Made by a program: the position numbers and the translations under genes
Notes under the pieces: generated by a model
What the model saw: only the letters and a program-made list of their open reading frames with translations
What the model was told of the DNA's origin: nothing
The model's database searches: none
Shown: positions 24,558 through 24,612 of the stretch, piece after piece
Numbering within the stretch: the first letter of the stretch is position 1
Layout of the letters: each line of letters opens with the position of its first letter
Assembly: GCA_031549885.1 (NCBI GenBank)
Contig: JAVBPD010000062.1
Span: 1-24,612 of the forward strand
Direction: 5' to 3'
Source: WQUF01 sp031549885
GTDB taxonomy: Bacteria > Bacillota > Clostridia > Clostridiales > Clostridiaceae
DNA length: 24,612 bases

Positions 24558-24612
24558 ATGTAAAATATAAATATCATGAAAAAATTAAATATTTTACAAA
24601 AAGATTATACTA

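Noticed and set aside
24579..24612. Possible gene start (ATG AAA AAA) at the right edge
   Set aside because: No ribosome binding site, and only about 11 codons before the window ends just downstream of a terminator. It cannot be supported.
1..24612. CRISPR array, prophage or complete insertion sequence
   Set aside because: No regularly spaced repeats, phage structural genes or transposase frame was found on either strand.

Overview
The window is a stretch of very AT-rich chromosome from a low-GC Firmicute, most likely a Clostridium or a close relative. The evidence is pervasive A/T-ending codons, strong Shine-Dalgarno sites of the GGAG/AAGGAG type, frequent TTG/GTG starts, hairpin-plus-T terminators, and a C. 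symbiosum-like glutamate dehydrogenase. No tRNA, rRNA, CRISPR array, complete insertion sequence or prophage is visible.

Layout. (1) Positions 1-343 are non-coding, with a degraded repeat-like stretch. They are followed by a secreted protein (344-958) and a small coiled-coil protein (1027-1368). (2) 1430-2472 is a PadR-regulated membrane-protein cluster. Its promoter has perfect consensus -35 and -10 boxes embedded in an 11-bp inverted repeat. It drives PadR, a translationally coupled two-helix membrane peptide and probably an HsmA-family four-helix protein. (3) A formate/nitrite/hydrosulfide-type channel lies on the minus strand (2512-3333). Divergent from it is a three-gene run: an AlkA-type DNA glycosylase, a 59-residue DUF6440 protein and a DUF2238/YjdF-like membrane protein (3436-5104). 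(4) 5152-15520 is a large surface-protein locus. A 24-bp palindrome precedes a secreted 462-residue protein and a 2042-residue adhesin-like protein with 18 GLUG-type glycine motifs and InlB-like repeats. A convergent gene encodes a second glycine-repeat surface protein of about 884 residues. That second gene has no canonical start codon in its frame and ends in LPSTG with no membrane anchor behind it. (5) 15615-17284 carries a divergent pair: an ECF-type substrate-binding membrane protein and a diverged BpsA-like winged-helix/methyltransferase-fold protein. (6) 17374-24467 carries RNase R, an orphan minus-strand gene, a two-gene ParM-like actin module, endonuclease III and glutamate dehydrogenase. 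Each unit is separated by clear terminators.

Working together. Housekeeping genes (rnr, nth, alkA-like, gdhA) frame two accessory areas. One is the surface-adhesin locus, whose parts look under expression control or decay: an odd leader, a missing start codon and a truncated sortase signal. The other is a chromosomal actin-like ATPase paired with an unrecognised, low-complexity partner. These two areas are the best candidates for something undescribed.
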